A stretch of DNA of 7,330 bases from NCBI GenBank assembly GCA_030614645.1, contig JAUWTR010000074.1, positions 1 through 7,330 on the forward strand. Direction: 5' to 3'. Below, piece by piece: positions 5,904 through 7,330 of the stretch. Numbering within the stretch: position 1 is the stretch's first letter; the number at the start of each line of letters is the position of its first letter. Made by a program: the position numbers and the translations under genes. The notes under the pieces are model-generated. The model was not told where the DNA came from. It saw only the letters and a list, made by a program, of their open reading frames with translations, and made no database searches. Source of the stretch: Candidatus Aminicenantota bacterium. Lineage in GTDB: Bacteria > Acidobacteriota > Aminicenantia > Aminicenantales > Aminicenantaceae.

Positions 5904-5912
5904 ATTATATCA
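5904..5912 (-). promoter_or_regulatory. Extended -10 promoter for the RNase HIII gene
   Basis: The minus strand reads TGATATAAT, a perfect TGnTATAAT extended -10 that overlaps the stop codon of the CoA-transferase gene. No -35 is recognisable at 17 or 18 bases, which extended -10 promoters can do without. The hexamer ends ten bases before the ATG at 5893-5891, so the transcript would start within about four bases of the start codon and be essentially leaderless. This could give RNase HIII expression independent of the metabolic genes upstream. Confidence 0.45.
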
Positions 5913-7200
5913 AATTCCGGGCTTTTGCTTCTTTTATAAGCTCGTCCCTGAATTTTGGATGGGCAATATTTATTAAAGCTATAGTTCTCTCCTGCAGGTT
6001 TTTCCCATGCAGATAGGCTACACCATATTCTGTTACTACAAACGTCACATCAGCTCTGGTTGTGACAACTCCAGCTCCTTTTTTCAGGAAAGGCACAATC
6101 CGCGAACTTTTCCCTTTTTGGGCCGTAGATGGGAGTGCTATGATCGGTTTTCCTCCCTTAGAATGGGCAGCTCCCCGAATAAAATCGACCTGACCACCAA
6201 AACCGCTGTAGATAAATTTCCCGATCGAATCTGAACAGACCTGTCCGGTTATATCCACTTCAATAGCAGAATTTATGGCCACCATATTATCATTTTGAGA
6301 TACAATAAAAGGATGGTTGGTATAATCAGTAGGATGCGCCTCAAATACTGGATTATTATCCGCAAAATCATAAAGCTTCTTTGAACCAAGCAAAAAGGTT
6401 AAAATCACCTTGTAGGGATGGGATGTTTTTTTTGCTCCGGTTATTATCCCGGATTCAATAGCTTCCATCACTCCGTCTGAAACCATCTCAGTGTGAATAC
6501 CCAGATCCTGTCTATCTTTTAATGCAGCAAGCACAGCATCTGGAATTCCTCCGATCCCAAGCTGGAGGGTGGAGCAATCATCGATCAGATCAGCAACATA
6601 TCCTCCTATCTTCTTCTCTACATCACTGAAAGGTTTTTTCTTAAGTTCAGGTAAAGGTTCAGAAACCTCAACGATCTTGTCTATCCGGGAAACATGAATA
6701 AATGAATCCCCCAGAACTCGCGGCATCTGTTCATTGACCTGAGCTATAACCTTTTTAGCTGTCTCAGCAGCAGCTTTTGAACACAGCACTTCAACTCCAT
6801 AACTCATAAATCCATGTTCGTCAGGAGAGGAAAGATGCAGCAAAGCTACATCAAGAGGCATTTGCCCCGAATAGAAAAGATTGGGGATCTGATGGAGAAA
6901 AATGGGGACATAATCCGCCCGGCCCTCATTTATAGCTTTTCTGTCAGCCGGGCCGACAAATAATGAATTATGCCGAAAATGCCCCTGCATCTCCGGCCGG
7001 GAAAAAGGATCATCTCCTAAAAGAAGAACATGGACAAGCTCAACATCCTTCAACTCATCTTTTCTCGCTGATAATGATTTTACCAAAACGTAAGGAGTGG
7101 CAGCATTCCCGCTGATATATACGCGCTGACCGCTTTTAATATCAGAGACAGCCTCTTCAGCTGAAACTAACTTTTTTTTATATTCATCTACCCAAGTCAT
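5905..7200 (-). CDS. Acetyl-CoA hydrolase/4-hydroxybutyrate-type CoA-transferase
   Basis: The 431-residue protein is a full-length member of the acetyl-CoA hydrolase/transferase family. It would move CoA between acyl-CoA and a carboxylate such as acetate or 4-hydroxybutyrate in cytoplasmic fermentation. The N-terminal half (about 5-190) is the first CoA-transferase domain. GIGGIPDAV (215-223) forms the CoA-binding turn. HTEM contains Glu238, the same number as the catalytic glutamate I recall for Clostridium aminobutyricum AbfT, where a gamma-glutamyl-CoA thioester forms. The C-terminal domain has QNDNMVAINSAIEVDITGQV (302-321), GGQVDFIRGA (335-344) and VVTEYGVAYLHGKN (388-401). Ser-, acetate- or 4-hydroxybutyrate-specific forms cannot be told apart from sequence alone. 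An AGGA-type ribosome site lies just before the ATG. The gene follows a GltD-like gene by 36 bp, so co-transcription is likely. Confidence 0.92.
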   Translation of the reverse strand: MTWVDEYKKKLVSAEEAVSDIKSGQRVYISGNAATPYVLVKSLSARKDELKDVELVHVLLLGDDPFSRPEMQGHFRHNSLFVGPADRKAINEGRADYVPIFLHQIPNLFYSGQMPLDVALLHLSSPDEHGFMSYGVEVLCSKAAAETAKKVIAQVNEQMPRVLGDSFIHVSRIDKIVEVSEPLPELKKKPFSDVEKKIGGYVADLIDDCSTLQLGIGGIPDAVLAALKDRQDLGIHTEMVSDGVMEAIESGIITGAKKTSHPYKVILTFLLGSKKLYDFADNNPVFEAHPTDYTNHPFIVSQNDNMVAINSAIEVDITGQVCSDSIGKFIYSGFGGQVDFIRGAAHSKGGKPIIALPSTAQKGKSSRIVPFLKKGAGVVTTRADVTFVVTEYGVAYLHGKNLQERTIALINIAHPKFRDELIKEAKARNLI

Positions 7201-7236
7201 TTATTTCCTGTCTTTATAATTAACTTTATTATTGTT

Positions 7237-7330
7237 TTATTTTTTCGAACTGAGATATTTATGCATTTCCGCAGCTGCAATCCTTGCATCTCCCATGGCC
7301 AGAATTACAGTAGCACCGCCTCGGATTATA
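7237..7330 (-). CDS. C-terminal tail of a GltD/NfnB-like NADPH oxidoreductase (partial)
   Basis: Only the last 30 codons are inside the window; the gene begins beyond its right edge. The tail has RGGATVILAMGDARIAAAEM, then HKYLSSKK and a TAA stop at 7239-7237. RGGATVILAMGD is the closing FAD/NAD-binding turn, followed by the last helix, of the glutamate synthase small-subunit family. That family includes GltD/GltA-type homotetrameric NADPH glutamate synthase and the NfnB/SudA subunit of electron-bifurcating ferredoxin:NADP oxidoreductase. The helix normally reads GDGRxAAxxIxxYL, which matches well. These proteins transfer electrons between NADPH, flavin and iron-sulphur clusters. Which subfamily applies cannot be decided from 30 residues. 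It is 36 bp upstream of the CoA-transferase on the same strand, consistent with one redox and fermentation operon. Confidence 0.78.
   Translation of the reverse strand, partial: IIRGGATVILAMGDARIAAAEMHKYLSSKK

Noticed and set aside
1..7330. CRISPR array, tRNA, rRNA, transposase, toxin-antitoxin or phage genes
   Set aside because: I found no regularly spaced repeats, no cloverleaf or ribosomal signatures and no transposase, integrase or phage motifs on either strand.

Overview
The window is an AT-rich, gene-dense bacterial segment. Seven complete genes and the tail of an eighth fill almost all of it, and no gap exceeds about 160 bp. A secreted beta-barrel-type protein ending in Phe points to a diderm (Gram-negative) cell. 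The acetyl-CoA hydrolase/4-hydroxybutyrate-type CoA-transferase and a GltD/NfnB-like flavoprotein tail suggest an anaerobic, fermentative lifestyle. The mix of RNase HIII, a stand-alone pyruvate-kinase-C-like protein and a long AlaX editing protein would fit an uncultivated diderm candidate phylum such as Omnitrophota or a relative. That placement is a low-confidence inference, because nothing here is a taxonomic marker.

Layout, left to right. Bases 1-78 hold a weak terminator-like hairpin. A small outer-membrane beta-barrel protein (79-651, minus) carries an uninterrupted G8 tract in its reading frame. A pyruvate kinase alpha/beta-domain protein (704-1303, minus) has a near-perfect Shine-Dalgarno. 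It is divergent from two translationally coupled MacB/FtsX-type ABC permeases (1385-2620 and 2617-3864, plus). The 81-bp divergent spacer contains a 15-bp dyad that could be an operator. The second permease converges on an AlaX-type trans-editing protein (3880-5061, minus). A 37-bp imperfect palindrome lies at the junction, and one arm of it encodes the last residues of AlaX. Next comes a cluster read leftward: the C-terminal tail of a GltD-like oxidoreductase (7237-7330), the CoA-transferase (5905-7200), then RNase HIII without its usual N-terminal domain (5219-5893).

How the genes relate. The GltD-like gene and the CoA-transferase are 36 bp apart and probably form a central-metabolism operon. 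RNase HIII follows 11 bp later but has its own extended -10 overlapping the CoA-transferase stop codon. The two permeases presumably form one heterodimeric transmembrane unit. No ATPase or periplasmic adaptor is encoded beside them, so those partners must be elsewhere. Three genes (permease 1, AlaX, RNase HIII) lack any Shine-Dalgarno and have a -10-like hexamer very close to the start codon, which suggests leaderless or nearly leaderless transcripts. The other starts have recognisable ribosome binding sites.

I see no CRISPR array, transposase, rRNA, tRNA or prophage gene. Most of the window is ordinary housekeeping and membrane-transport content. The points that deserve a second look are the G8 tract, the junction palindrome, the orphan permease pair and the SD-less starts.
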